A DNA stretch of 64,000 bases from Ciona intestinalis (taxonomy: Eukaryota > Chordata > Ascidiacea > Phlebobranchia > Cionidae), in contig NC_020170.2 of NCBI RefSeq assembly GCF_000224145.3, positions 4,971,971-5,035,970 on the forward strand. The letters run 5' to 3'. Below, piece by piece: positions 38,148-48,745 of the stretch (positions within the stretch are counted from its first letter, which is position 1; each line of letters starts with the position of its first letter). Under the pieces are notes generated by a model that worked only from the letters and a program-made list of their open reading frames with translations, was not told the origin of the DNA and ran no database searches. The translations under genes were made by a program, and so were the position numbers.

Positions 38148-38416
38148 GTTTACCCTCGCGTGGCCAGGAAACGACAGTCGTTATAAAACGGGTAATCTGT
38201 TTCATACCCATCGTGTCAGCTTAAGCGTTACTACGCGTGTACTTTAAAGATGAGATTTGTTTTTTGTGTATTGGCTGACAATATAGACAAATCGGTCTGA
38301 GGTTGCTGTCTTGCCCAACGATACAAACGCCCACAATGGTAGCAGCAACGACCCTTGAACCCACAGCTTCTGAATTACTAGCGGCACGCTAACCAATTAT
38401 GCCACGGCGCCGGACA
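38148..38416 (-). mobile_element. tRNA-derived SINE, near full length
   Basis: On the minus strand the head reads GCCGTGGCATAATTGGTTAG (A box) and GTGGGTTCAAGGGTCG (B box). It is followed by the core with TTGGGCAAGACAGCAAC and the 3' part with ACCCGTTTTATAACGACTGT and CCTGGCCACGCGAGG. The layout fits the composite SINEs described from Ciona; I could not check which family. Confidence 0.8.
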
Positions 38417-39637
38417 ATCGATAGACTTTATAACTCTAAGTTATATTGCCACTTCTAATTCAGACGTGCATTAAAATTGCGCCGACATTGGGGATATAAA
38501 GCATAACTATGCCATTACAAATGTATTAAAGTTAGACCAACCCTTTTTCTTGCACAACAGAGATATTCTGTCGTCCGCTAACTGCCTATAAAACTCACAG
38601 GTAAAACATCTCGACAAATGCCAATTCCCGTGGTTTTGTTCAAAACATTCATTTGCTGGAAGGATTTCGTTTATTATACAATCAGTACCAATGCTCTATC
38701 CATTAGTTCACGAAAAATTCATGTACGTTTGGCTCTATGTTATAAAGGGTATATAGGCGATAGGTAAAAGCAAAAAGCGGACCCACATATATCATCAGAT
38801 GTAATTCGTGCGCGAAACCAGAACGAATTCCAGCTACATAAGTTTTCCTGTGCAAGTAGAGCCATCGGTATAATTGTTGAACATGCGCCGTGTTTATCTA
38901 ACAGCGGCACAGCTCGCCCGAGGCGTACGAAGCTGCCTCACCGAATACCTTTGCTCATTCGCCGAATTTACAATAGTGATTAGACGACGGCGTTCCAATG
39001 CACTATAACCCTCTGTTTGTATATACAGTGAGCCGAATAAAAATTAACTTAAACACGCAGTGTGTACTCGCGGTCAGATTAGTTGACACCGCATCAAAAC
39101 ACGCGACAGTCGTTCCACGATATAGAAGCGCTCAAATACCTAAACAAACGAACGGAATGTTTTCGAATTCTGCTTAATTTCGGGACATTGGTTAGGAATT
39201 ACTAGCAGATTTGTGGCATCCAAAGTTATCAGGCTAGCGCTCTAGAAAATAATTATGAATTATTCCTGTCCGTACAGTAAGCCGATTTCGTTAAGACTTA
39301 ATAATTAATTCCAGCTTGGAGGAGAGTTCATGCGCATCCCCAGCCGCAGAAGTTAGCGCCTGGTTTCAGAACAGTGGACGTCTTTGTAAATTGGAAGAGA
39401 AGCGCGCGAAAGAAACAAAATAACAATTGAAACTTTTGATTAAAAAGGAACAGATGACGGGGGCGGGTTGCCCTGTCAGGGATGAAACTTTTCGCCAGCG
39501 GCTTCCACAAAGGTTTATGTAGTTCATGTAAACCTTAAGTATCAACTAGACTTCCCATCGACTGTGGCACTTTCACCACACACCGTCGCAAAGCGTTCAT
39601 CACTTTTTCGAGCAATATAGTTTCTTGTAATCAATTA

Positions 39638-40784
39638 TCAAAGCGTCATCGGAGAATCAGGGCTGTAACCAGAATCTACGGAGTTCCGCGATGACGACGA
39701 CTCTCTTCTGGCCGCGTGGTCATCTTCAGCATTGTTCTCGCAATCTTCAATGCGCAGATGTACTGGTTTATCACATAAAGGACATGTGGCTTTGAGTAGA
39801 AGCTGGATCGATTTCTCTACACCTTCCAGCGACGCAATGCATTGGCAATTATGTCCGGGGTCGTCATCATTGCAGTATACAGTCTTTAGCGGTAGTCGCT
39901 GAACCTCAGTTGCCCTGTAGAGGTTTAAGGTGATCGGAGCAACTGCTGTCCCACCAGAACTATGCTTCACGTAATCCGGTAGCGGAGTTCTCTTTCCAGT
40001 AACAGAATGGTCGTTCCACTGCCGTTGTTTTTCATCAAAACTACCGAACTGACCATGCAGACTGTCCTCGATGACGTAATCCATCGTCTGGTCGCTGCAA
40101 AAATGAAATAATTTAAAATCAAAATGACAAGAATTATTTCTTCAAAAGGGTGTGTATTACGGGTATTTGTTTCTCTACTCACCTTGTGTTATAACTTAGT
40201 CGAGTTTCTGTGACGCCTCCATCTCCAGTATCGCTTTTAGTGCATCCCGGGTTTATTTCGAAGTTTTTTGGAACATTATATCTTGTTGTTTCCGATGTAA
40301 AATGGTCGCCGTTGGAAAAGCCCAACATCTTCTCTCCCATAGAGCTAAGAGTTCTGCCACCGCTTGTACCAGGCACACTTGGTGCACTTGGTGCGTTTAA
40401 ACCGTTCCTTGTCGGGCTAGTAGGGCTCGTGGGACTTGAAGGGTTTTCCCCGTATACGTCACCCGATGCGGGTTCGTGGGGTAGAAACCCAACAGTTAGT
40501 CTTGGCCCCAGTTCAGTTCTGTTGCCGTTTGGGTCAATCTTTTCCGATTCTTCGATGTCATTGCTGCTGACGTCATTCGTTACGTCACTATCAGGCACCG
40601 AGGCTTTTCGTTGTCTTCCGCCGGTGTTGTGTTTTTCGTTTTCCACATGCAGTCGCAGACTGTGAGTGGTGTGGTTGCTATAGTGATTCGTGACGTCACC
40701 GTTGGACACGTTGTTTTTAGGAACGAGGAGTGACGTCATTGGTATCTCGTCAGGAATATCATGCACACTGTCGCCGTCGCCCTG
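39638..40784 (-). CDS. Receptor cytoplasmic tail exons
   Basis: Exon 40784-40183 (acceptor CCCTCAG; a second AG three bases on gives 40781) and terminal exon 40094-39638. The tail is ~350 residues, rich in Ser, Thr and Pro (NPSSPTSPTSPT), with scattered tyrosines in contexts such as DVYGEN, RYNVPKN, DYVIED, DYVKHS, LYRATE and SGYSPDSP. No canonical YxxQ STAT3 site is seen. It contains a Cys cluster (CPLCDKPVHLRIEDC) of unknown meaning and ends PDSPMTL. Confidence 0.85.
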
Positions 40785-43700
40785 CTGAGGGAAAATATTG
40801 TTTTAGATGGATAATGGTGTGAAAGTTTCCCACAAGTCATATTGGCAGGCACCGGTTTGCATCGAGCGGAATCAGCTGGTTTATTTTACTACCAGGCAAC
40901 TTTGCTGTAAGGACGCAAAGTGCGATAATTATGGCCCGCATGGCGAGATCACATCAGCTGTAGTCGTGTTGGACACAAATTAGAAAATGGCGAAGGGATT
41001 TAATTTAAGTTTTCCAGGTTCTGAGATCAGTTTCAGTACCTTAGTTTATGCGAACAGTAGGAATGTGTTTATATGCGCTGAAATGGCGATTTTCGCGTTA
41101 TAGTAATATATGTTGTACATATTTGGTTTAGGTAATTAAGTAAGGACAACAAATAACACCTGTTGCGAGTCTTGTACTCTGAGAGTCTCGAGCTCAATCA
41201 TCAGCAAAGGCCTGGGGATTTTAACTCGGTTCGGGCAACAGCAGCAGTACTTCTTGTACACCAGATAGTAAGCAAGCACGGATGCTAAAGCTACGAGGAA
41301 AAGGAGGGTCACTGTCACGGAGACGGTCTGTGTTAATGTACTTTCGGCGAACTTTGTCGGCAAGGCCGTTCCAGGACCTGTAAAAGTGAAACATCGTTCG
41401 TAGAATATTTGCCTATTGCGATGTGTATCAGGTCAGAGTTTCCTAGAAACGTAGGTCGTATCTGAACTAACAAGCAGACTTTCTACAGAAACCTACAGCG
41501 GTTGGGATCGTTGTCTTACCTGTGGTATGCCGGTATGAAGTTGAAGTGGCTGTGGTCGAATCTGCAATAAAGTAGATCGAATTAAATTTGACTGAAGCGA
41601 TGTTTTGGATAAAGTGATAAACTTAAAATGTGAGTAAAAAGCATGTTTAGAAAACATAGCAAAACGATGCCCCGAGCGATGGCGACTTCGTGGAAGTCTG
41701 CTGATCTATCTCTGCGGTCTTACCTGGTTCCACGTGTTTTATGGTCAGTCGTGGGGCTGTAAATTTGATTGTGTTTGACGGAGGACCCCAAACTTCATTG
41801 CCCAGCTTTTCATGTTTACCAACTAACGCCGCATATATCTTAGTTTCGTAATGGGCTCCTGGTACAAGGGTAGGCAAGTAGAAGCTGGTTGCGTTGCCGA
41901 TGTACCAAACCTGAAATGCGTAATTAATTAGAAGTAAATAGAAGCCACCACATTGCCGGGCATTGTATACCAGCATCATTCTTGACACTTAAATACTGTA
42001 AGGCGCCGGCCGCTACTTAAAAATCGCTTGTATTCTACCAATTAAACTAAAGACTTGGAGACCGCAGCAGTCAAAGCCTGTACGTATATGACGTCAGAGT
42101 TTGCGTACGTGATCTACGATGGAAAACATGTTATTGGTCACGTGTTCTATCGCCATTGACGTCACGAAGACACTTTTTCTTTTTTACCGAGATAAAGGCA
42201 GTCGTTTTGAATCGATACCGAAAAAAATTCCGAAGTATTTGTAAAAAAATGTCAATTTTTTCTGTCCCAACCATGGCCTACTGAGATGTATATCTTTAGT
42301 AGGCAGAGGCTGAACATCTACGGCGCTCGAATAGCGGTAGTAATTTAAAAGTATCTGTAGATTGCCTATAGCGGTAACGGGTGTTACATTTCCCAAACAG
42401 GTTTTTACATTTCAACGAATGAAATTTCGTTTCTAATTTTAACCGAACATTTTAAAAATTCCAACTCATCTTTCGCTTAAAACTTAGGCGAGCACCACTA
42501 TCAACAAACTTGCCAACCCACCAAAGTAATTATAAACACACACGCCAACTAAATCTTAATCCGCCTATACTTCGTAACCGCGTTTCTGAAGTAATATTAA
42601 AATCAGAAAACGAATTAAATAGTTTTTATTGCAATGATACATTACTTAATCATTTATGTCTAATTACTGTAATATATGATTTCGGTTAGGTTTGCATTGT
42701 TTAGTTTAGAGTTGTTTAATTTAGGATATAGAATAGATGACGTTGTTCAGTGTAGGCTTATTCAATACGCATGGTGGTAGGGGAATATGGAACACCTTTT
42801 CAATCTATTTTCTTGACCCATTTAGTTGTAAACAAATAACATTTAAGGAGTTATAAACCGTATCCTCATGACTCCAAAGGACCGTTGGTAATTGTTTAAA
42901 ACACGTTTCGGATATTTGCGTATTTAGTGCTAAAGGTGTCCCATATTTTCCCACAGTTTTATATCTTATATCCATTTACACAAGTATAAGCCAATGCCTT
43001 GTGTTTAAACTTACCTTCCAATTATTTATTGAATGGTTAGGTTCCCTTCCCGTCCATTTGGTATACACAAGCTTGTACCTTGCGCTTTTTGCAATCTTCA
43101 TTACAAAACTTAGTAGAGAATTATCTCTGTCCGGCTGCGACCATGTTAACTGCTGGCTACCTACTTCCAAGTGGAAATCGCGTGGTGGAACATGCAGTAG
43201 AACTGTAATAATAAAGCGTATACGTTAGCTTCAATCGCCTAAACCTAAGTATACATACAAATATATATAGTAGGGTGGGCCAATACGGGACATATTTTCA
43301 TTCTATTTTTGTCTCATTCGGTAGTAAACAAATAAATTTACAGAATTAGACGTATAACCGTAGCCGCGCGACTCTTAAAGGACCGTTTTTAAATGTTAGA
43401 AACGATCAGGAAATATGGGTTTTGGGCGCTGGTATCCCATATTACCCCACATTACTATAAGTGTAATTTTTAGCCTGGTCTTTTATATGAATGCATAGTT
43501 GAAGATTTACCGGGACTTTTACAAAAAAAACAAGTGTTCGTTTCTTACCGTTGTTCGGGTCGCAGAAAAAATCCACTGGCGTACTTGTGGCGTTCGAACA
43601 GCTTATGTTCTGGTTGCATTGAACAGTTAAAAATATCTTAAGTCTGCTGTACGGACGAGCTCCGTCAGTGATCTCACAATGCTCTATGATGTCACCATTG

Positions 43701-44611
43701 GAGTTGACTGTCCTATGTGTTGGCTCACAATTATGAAAACCTTTGAACGAGATCGGGTCCGAGTGTAGAATATATGACAACCTGCATTAGTGGTGACTAT
43801 TTAGAAAACGTAGGAATATACTGACAGTCTACATAGAAATAGTAAACCAGTTTAATGCGTAACGTACAGCGTATATATTGTAAACTAATATAACAACGTG
43901 TGACTTATTCGGGTAAATATAGTAGGGTGGGGGAAGACAGGACACCTTCAGCACATGATATCCAAACATTCTGATCGTGATTTAAACAAATAACAACGGT
44001 CTATGGGAGTCGCGAGGATACGGTTTTATAATTCTTTGACTGTTCTTTGTTTACAACCAAATTGGAAGAGAAAATAGATTGAAAAGGTGTCCCATTTCCC
44101 CCCCACCCTACTATAAATTAGTTGTACCAGGGTGTTTTTACTTTTCAGTGTCCACAAAGGTCAAAAATATTTTGTATGACATTGTGATAAAGGAACATAA
44201 CCGCACTTGTTTTCTTTTAAATAGGCTACTGATGGTGTCCATATAAAATTAAACGCACAAACTTAAATAGCTATGGCCTTTATGCAGATTTGCGCAGTCT
44301 ACCAAGGTTTTTCAAATGCATTTTAGAATGCTCTGTGTACCTAACAAGTGTAAATGGATGAATGAATGTAATGTATTTATACGCAAGAAGCGACAGTTCT
44401 TATAACACGGGTGTTCTGTTTTATACACCTCTTACCAGCTTACGAGTTACCACAAAAGTAAATTGGTGGGTATTTGGTTTTGGTTGTTATTTTTGTTGCA
44501 CTGAAAAAAAATATTAGCACCTGTATACTGTATGCTTATTTGTACTTGGTAGTTTCCACCAGCAATCAACTGAATAGGCATCCAAATAACGACATCCTTC
44601 AATTTCTGGCA
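39638..44611 (-). CDS. Class I cytokine receptor-like single-pass membrane protein
   Basis: Eight minus-strand exons join in phase: 44611-44521, 43781-43549, 43202-43015, 41910-41724, 41561-41520, 41377-41160, 40784-40183 and 40094-39638 (TGA). They give about 670 residues. The N-terminal part has the cytokine-receptor pattern C-x9-C-x-W, a second Cys pair and two fibronectin-III-type modules. A short Ser/Thr stalk, one membrane segment and a long cytoplasmic tail with a Box1-like motif follow. The layout fits gp130/Domeless-type receptors that signal through JAK and STAT. The first exon (signal peptide, ending in phase 1) was not found upstream. Which vertebrate subfamily it corresponds to cannot be settled by eye. 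Confidence 0.8.
41160..41377 (-). CDS. Receptor transmembrane and Box1-like exon
   Basis: The exon encodes a hydrophobic segment (VSVTVTLLFLVALASVLAYY), a juxtamembrane KKYCCCCPNR that could be palmitoylated, and KIPRPLLMIELE. The Pro-x-Pro motif about a dozen residues inside the membrane followed by hydrophobic residues resembles the Box1 JAK-binding motif. Acceptor TTTTACAG; donor CAG|GTGTTA. Confidence 0.85.
41520..44611 (-). CDS. Receptor ectodomain exons (cytokine-receptor homology module)
   Basis: Exon 44611-44521 carries CRYLDAYSVDCWW, and exon 43781-43549 carries LSYILHSDP and the second Cys pair (NCEP and EHCEI). Exon 43202-43015 begins the second module (QLTWSQPDRD, YKLVYTKW). Exon 41910-41724 completes it with LVPGAHYETKIYAAL and EVWGPPSN, which sits where class I receptors have WSxWS and is strongly degenerate. 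Exon 41561-41520 is a 14-residue Ser/Thr stalk. Several N-x-S/T sites are present. Confidence 0.8.
42771..42965. mobile_element. MITE copy in a receptor intron
   Basis: GGTGGTAGGGGAATATGG at the left and AAAGGTGTCCCATATTTTCC at the right, with the AAACCGTATCCTCATGACTC block between, so the interior is reversed relative to the copy at 13154. Confidence 0.85.
43266..43458. mobile_element. MITE copy in a receptor intron
   Basis: TATATAGTAGGGTGGGC at the left and ATTACCCCACATTACTATA at the right, with TCGGTAGTAAACAAATAAA and ATAACCGTAGCCGCGCGACT inside. Confidence 0.88.
43918..44115. mobile_element. MITE copy, full length with perfect ends
   Basis: TATAGTAGGGTGGGGGAAGA at the left mirrors TTCCCCCCCACCCTACTATA at the right. 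The interior holds AACAACGGTCTATGGGAGTC and GGATACGGTTTTATAATTCT. It is among the best-preserved copies here. Confidence 0.95.
44390..44465 (-). mobile_element. SINE 3' fragment, minus orientation
   Basis: GACAGTTCTTATAACACGGG, TGTTCTGTTTTATACACCTC and CAGCTTACGAGTTACCAC are the reverse complement of the shared SINE 3' region. It lies just downstream of the receptor exon at 44521-44611 in transcription order. Confidence 0.65.
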
Positions 44612-44657
44612 CTATAATAAAATAAATCACAGTTAAAACAAAAAGCGTCAGATAAAT

Positions 44658-44737
44658 AGTACTGTGGGTAAAACGGGATACCGTTATATTTGGATAGTAT
44701 GTGGTAAAGGTGTCCCATCTTCCCCCACCCTACTATA
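44658..44737. mobile_element. MITE copy, internally deleted
   Basis: TACTGTGGGTAAAACGGGAT joins directly to GGTAAAGGTGTCCCATCTTC and CCCCACCCTACTATA, so the middle ~115 bp are gone. Confidence 0.8.
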
Positions 44738-45514
44738 TTTTAATATTTTTCATGCGTTTCGACAAAATTTCCTGAGAACTTTAATCGAAGTTTAATGACG
44801 TAAATGCACAAACGGAATAACGATGCGACGTTTTCTCAATAGACAGTTGAGTGCTGCTGTAATCACGAAAAGTCGCGGAAATAGATTGCGGTTTGGGGAG
44901 AGCTATGGATTTGAGAAGGGGTCTTTGCTAATTTGTTGTACATCGGTCACAGGAGATGTCAATAATTACTCGCAAAGCAACAAGGTGTCTTTAAACTTAC
45001 TATACATTTTTTAATAATAGGTTAAGCACATGTCTAAACATAAAGATATTTGTAAAACAAAAAGCAGTCGAAACGCGCTATGTGTTTAAAACTTCATCCA
45101 GGACACTGACAGGAGAGAATGAATAAGGTTGATGCCCAGAGGGCAAGTCAGCATGGTAAACATCGACGTTAAGAACCGATGCTGACGTTGACAAACACGA
45201 CGGGGATTTACTTTATAAAAGCTAAAGTTTTCGATTATTTACCTGGAAGAGCGGCGTGAAAAAAAATTGAACGTTTGCCAGGACTTTCCTCGAAAGAAGT
45301 TTTTCTTTTGGTTCATTTACGTTTGCTGGTTAAGTAAGTACAACCAGTGACTCTGTTTCGAAGAAACATTTTATATGCGGTCTAATGCGTATTGGTGGTT
45401 ACCGGAATTGAGAAAGTAACGCCCATTTTTTAAAGTTAGATAAGGCATCAAGTTTCGTTTAATTGCGTGTATACTGGCGGTTTAAAAGTGTTCTTGTGCT
45501 ATGAAATACAGTCT

Positions 45515-45710
45515 TATAGTAGGGTGGGAGAAAATGGGACAACTTTCATTCTCTTTTCTCGTTCCATTAGGTAGTAAACAAAGAGCATATAAAGAATTAT
45601 ACAACCGTATCTTCACAACTCCCATAGACCACTGTTAATTGTTTAAAACACGATCATGATATTTGAATATTATGAGCTAAAGGTGTCCCATCTTCCCCCA
45701 CCCTACTATA
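45515..45710. mobile_element. MITE copy, full length
   Basis: TATAGTAGGGTGGGAGAAAA at the left and TCTTCCCCCACCCTACTATA at the right. The interior is in the reversed orientation, with GGTAGTAAACAAAGAGCATA and AACCGTATCTTCACAACTCC. Confidence 0.93.
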
Positions 45711-45773
45711 TAAAGTTTTTAAACCGTCTTGCAAAATAAAAATTTTTCAAATACAAAATCAAGTTAATCAAAA

Positions 45774-45858
45774 ATGGCTTATAAATCGGTCTTCTATATG
45801 AAGTAATCTACGCAACATGGCTTATAAATCGGTCTTCTATATGAAGTAATCTACGCAA
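45774..45858. repeat. 43 bp perfect tandem duplication
   Basis: ATGGCTTATAAATCGGTCTT and the following 23 bases appear twice head-to-tail without visible change, 64 bp right of a MITE. Confidence 0.95.
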
Positions 45859-46127
45859 AAATCATGATGTGACGTCTAAGTTAATCTTCAAGTGAAATTG
45901 CTGGGTTGAGCGACAGTGTAATCGAAGGTTTTGTGCTTGTCATTTTTCGAAACATTTTATCGGGTGTAGCTCGAACCCTGCTAAACAATGACGTTGTTAA
46001 CTACCACGTTCGACACCCGGTCATTGTAAATAGCTGCGTGTAAAATGTGAAACTGAACGTCAAGGATCAATAAATGTCAAGTTAGCGACGTGCCGAAAAT
46101 CCTGTACAGTCCAAACTCACGCTATAC

Positions 46128-46256
46128 TACAGTCAGGATCTGGTGCTACGAATTATCAAAACAGCCAAAATCAAGTCTAGCAAATTGTACAATAAAAAAG
46201 ATATCTATTTCGCCTAAGTAGCATCGATCGTAGGTCTCCTATTTAAATATATTTAA
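46128..46256. repeat. Diverged copy of a dispersed repeat
   Basis: Shares GTCAGGATCTGGTGCTACGA, CAATAAAAAAGATATCTATT and TTCGCCTAAGTAGCATCG with the repeats at 58868-59040 and 63403-63925. Confidence 0.6.
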
Positions 46257-47954
46257 ATACTGCGAACTATATTCTATATTATAGGGGTTCGCTCTTTAAC
46301 ACGATGTATACCGCGTCGGTTCAATTTTCCGTCATTTAAGTCGAGTTTTTTACCAAAACGAAAAATGCGTGTTTGCTAACCGCAGCTCGAGTGTCCTAGT
46401 ATTTGCATATATCGTGAATTTTCGACAAGTATATTACGCAATGACAAATCGTTTTATTGCGGCGTGGTGACCTGCCCCGGGCGTTAGAAAGGTTTGTAGA
46501 CGACAGAACATCTCATAAGAGCTCCTCTTGACGTCATAGCTGCGCCTGTGGTTTTAACCAATCAGCATCCGCGGACATCAGGATTATTTGTGAGTTACAA
46601 TAGCACGTGGCGTTTGGTCAAGAGTTCATAAACACACGTCACGCCCCCCTGATCTTGAGGATTCCCCTCGAAAAAATCAATAAAAAATGTTTGACATTTT
46701 TAATTTCTTTATGAACTTCTAAAAAAATTGTAGCAGTTTTCAATAAAATGTCTCCAGTACAGAGTATATAAAGTATAATGCGTCTACACGGTCATTGTTT
46801 ACCGTTTTTCAACTTACTTTCGGTCGTTGTAATGTTCTCTGTTTTAGCAAGCTGTATCAGCGATCCGACAAGAAGTACCGTTACAATAATATCCATAATA
46901 ATCCAGTTTCTAAATGTCGGTTTCTTCGTTGTGCAAAGAAAACTTCATGTCAAAAATAAAACAAACTTTTTTTTAACTAACATGTCCTTCAAAATCGTTA
47001 GGTTAATTTTAAATCGAATCTTTCTTTTTTGTTTTAATCCTCGTAAAATTGGCAACATCATTTTACAACAAAATAACTCGCTACCGTTTATAAAAGCGAT
47101 TATATTCTAAAGGTATAGCTTAATTCTCACTGAAATCGAAACCTGTGCTTTCCCGCGAATACTGCCTCTTGAAATTCAAGCTGGTAACTTTTTATTTGCT
47201 TCATGCCTTGCTGAAAATGAAGACGAGTCGCTTCGTCCACACAGACCGCCCCGTACGTCGCCTCGGGGCTATTTAATGCTCATACTTTATCGTAGGAGAA
47301 CGGCGGCAATTAACCAAAAAGGCCGCTGTACAGCCAAGCTCCAGACCAAGCTGGCGATCACAAAAGCGCGACTATTTGTTGAATTGGTCAGCTCTAAGTC
47401 TTGTCCGATAACAAACGAAAAGTTTTTCATATAAACGCATATTACGGTAGCAATATATAGCGAAACCAAGGAGTTTCAGTAAAAATTTACTGCCCAACTA
47501 TACGAACGCATGGGATAAGCTCATACAACGAATTGTATAACAGATTTACAATCTTATCACAGACGTGTGGTTTTATATACGTTATCCGTGACGAAGTCAA
47601 AACATACTTTTTTATGTTATAAATGTCTAATATCTGATTATTATTCATGTCGTGCTTTTGCGCCCACTAACGAGTTAAATTAGTTCAGTTTCTGTCTCTT
47701 GACGTCGCTGTGGATTTTAATAGAATTTAACAATTTGCTCCAAACACGTGACTTTTTTATTTCCTGTTAACGTGTACTCTACTAGTTTATACGTAAACAC
47801 TTGGTCAATCAGGCCTTTATAACTTGTGCAACGCGATAACTGCACCAGCAAACATGTTTAACGTTTTGCAAAAACGCATATACGGATGAAAAGTAGTATT
47901 GTTTAAAACCACATTTAACTTTTAGTTCAAAAAGGTGATGCTAATTAGTTTATT

Positions 47955-48042
47955 CTTTATATTTCTTTGACTGTTCTTTGTTTACTACCAAATGTGACGC
48001 GAAAAAAGATGAAAAGATGCCCCATCTTCCCCCACTCTACTA
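47955..48042. mobile_element. MITE copy, right half only
   Basis: TTTGACTGTTCTTTGTTTAC and CCATCTTCCCCCACTCTAC are present and the left half is missing. Confidence 0.8.
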
Positions 48043-48315
48043 CATAAGTTTTTATTAAAACTCAATGTAGCGAAAGCGAGATGACGCCAAATTAAAACGC
48101 GTGTTATTGTTATTGTATCAATACGTGGTACTTCCGCTTCACACTGCACAGTTAGATATGCATGTCGAAACAAAACTACTGCGCATGTTTACTTCCTCAA
48201 ACTTATTACCGTGATAAGTTAGTTTGTCCACTGCGCCCACGAGTTGTATAAGGCTTGGTAGCTGCAGAGAGACAGTTATTGTAAACCGCCATTCTAATTG
48301 ACATGTATAGGTGAT

Positions 48316-48497
48316 ATGGTATATATTGTGCGGTAAGATGAATATCCCATATTTCATAATCGTCTTCTTAGCAATTAACAACGCTTTTTAGAGTCATGAG
48401 GATAAATGGTTGTAGTTCTTTTGATACACTTTATTTAATACCAAATGGGTCAATAAATGAAAATGAAACTTTTTTTCTTACTTTTCTTACTATATAC
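48316..48497. mobile_element. MITE copy, strongly diverged
   Basis: Family blocks remain in weak form: GCGGTAAGATGAATATCCCA, AGCAATTAACAACGCTTTTT, GAGTCATGAGGATAAATGG and TTTAATACCAAATGGGTC. Confidence 0.6.
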
Positions 48498-48545
48498 AGT
48501 TTTTGAAAATCACGCATTTGCGTCTTTGATACTTTGTGTTCAGTG

Positions 48546-48553
48546 TATATAAA
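48546..48553 (+). promoter_or_regulatory. Candidate TATA box upstream of XDH
   Basis: TATATAAA about 190 bp before the XDH start codon. The region is AT-rich and contains MITEs, so this is only a positional guess. Confidence 0.25.
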
Positions 48554-48745
48554 CAATGACGTAACATCCTTTATATTGACCTATGCTAGAATGAAACGCT
48601 CATTTGGCATTAGTAAACACCGGGTAAACAACTAGGCGCGCTTTAGTACTGCCGGTTATTTAGGTTTTATACTGTGTAACTTAGTGCAGTTTGGGCGAAA
48701 GTTGTCAGGAAAATTCCTATAGTATAACAAGTTACTGTAAGAAGT

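Larger units (their letters stand above)
36775..39637. other. MAST 3' UTR and convergent spacer to the receptor gene
   Basis: Holds the MAST 3' UTR, a poly(A) signal, a truncated MITE, a 26 bp minisatellite and a full tRNA-derived SINE. No protein gene is recognised. The flanking genes are tail-to-tail. Confidence 0.6.
44612..48745. other. Divergent spacer between receptor and XDH
   Basis: About 4.1 kb that should hold the receptor 5' exon and both promoters. It contains four MITE copies, a 43 bp tandem duplication and a diverged dispersed repeat. An open frame at 46778-47110 (plus) begins with a signal-peptide-like stretch, but no donor or partner exon supports it. I found no minus-strand exon ending in phase 1 with a signal peptide. 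Confidence 0.5.

Noticed and set aside
40210..40665. 151-codon plus-strand open frame
   Set aside because: It is the antisense shadow of the receptor tail exon, whose phase, splice sites and composition are supported on the minus strand.
42184..42396. Minus-strand open frame between receptor exons
   Set aside because: The only acceptor inside it gives a phase that hits a stop after six codons, while exons 43015 and 41910 already join in phase 0 with continuous FnIII sequence.
46778..47110. Open frame with signal-peptide-like start and a TATATAAAG just upstream
   Set aside because: The TATA-like motif is only ~12 bp from the ATG, no donor or following exon is visible, and the rest of the frame is AT-driven (Ile/Phe/Lys/Asn). 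Kept only as a remote possibility.
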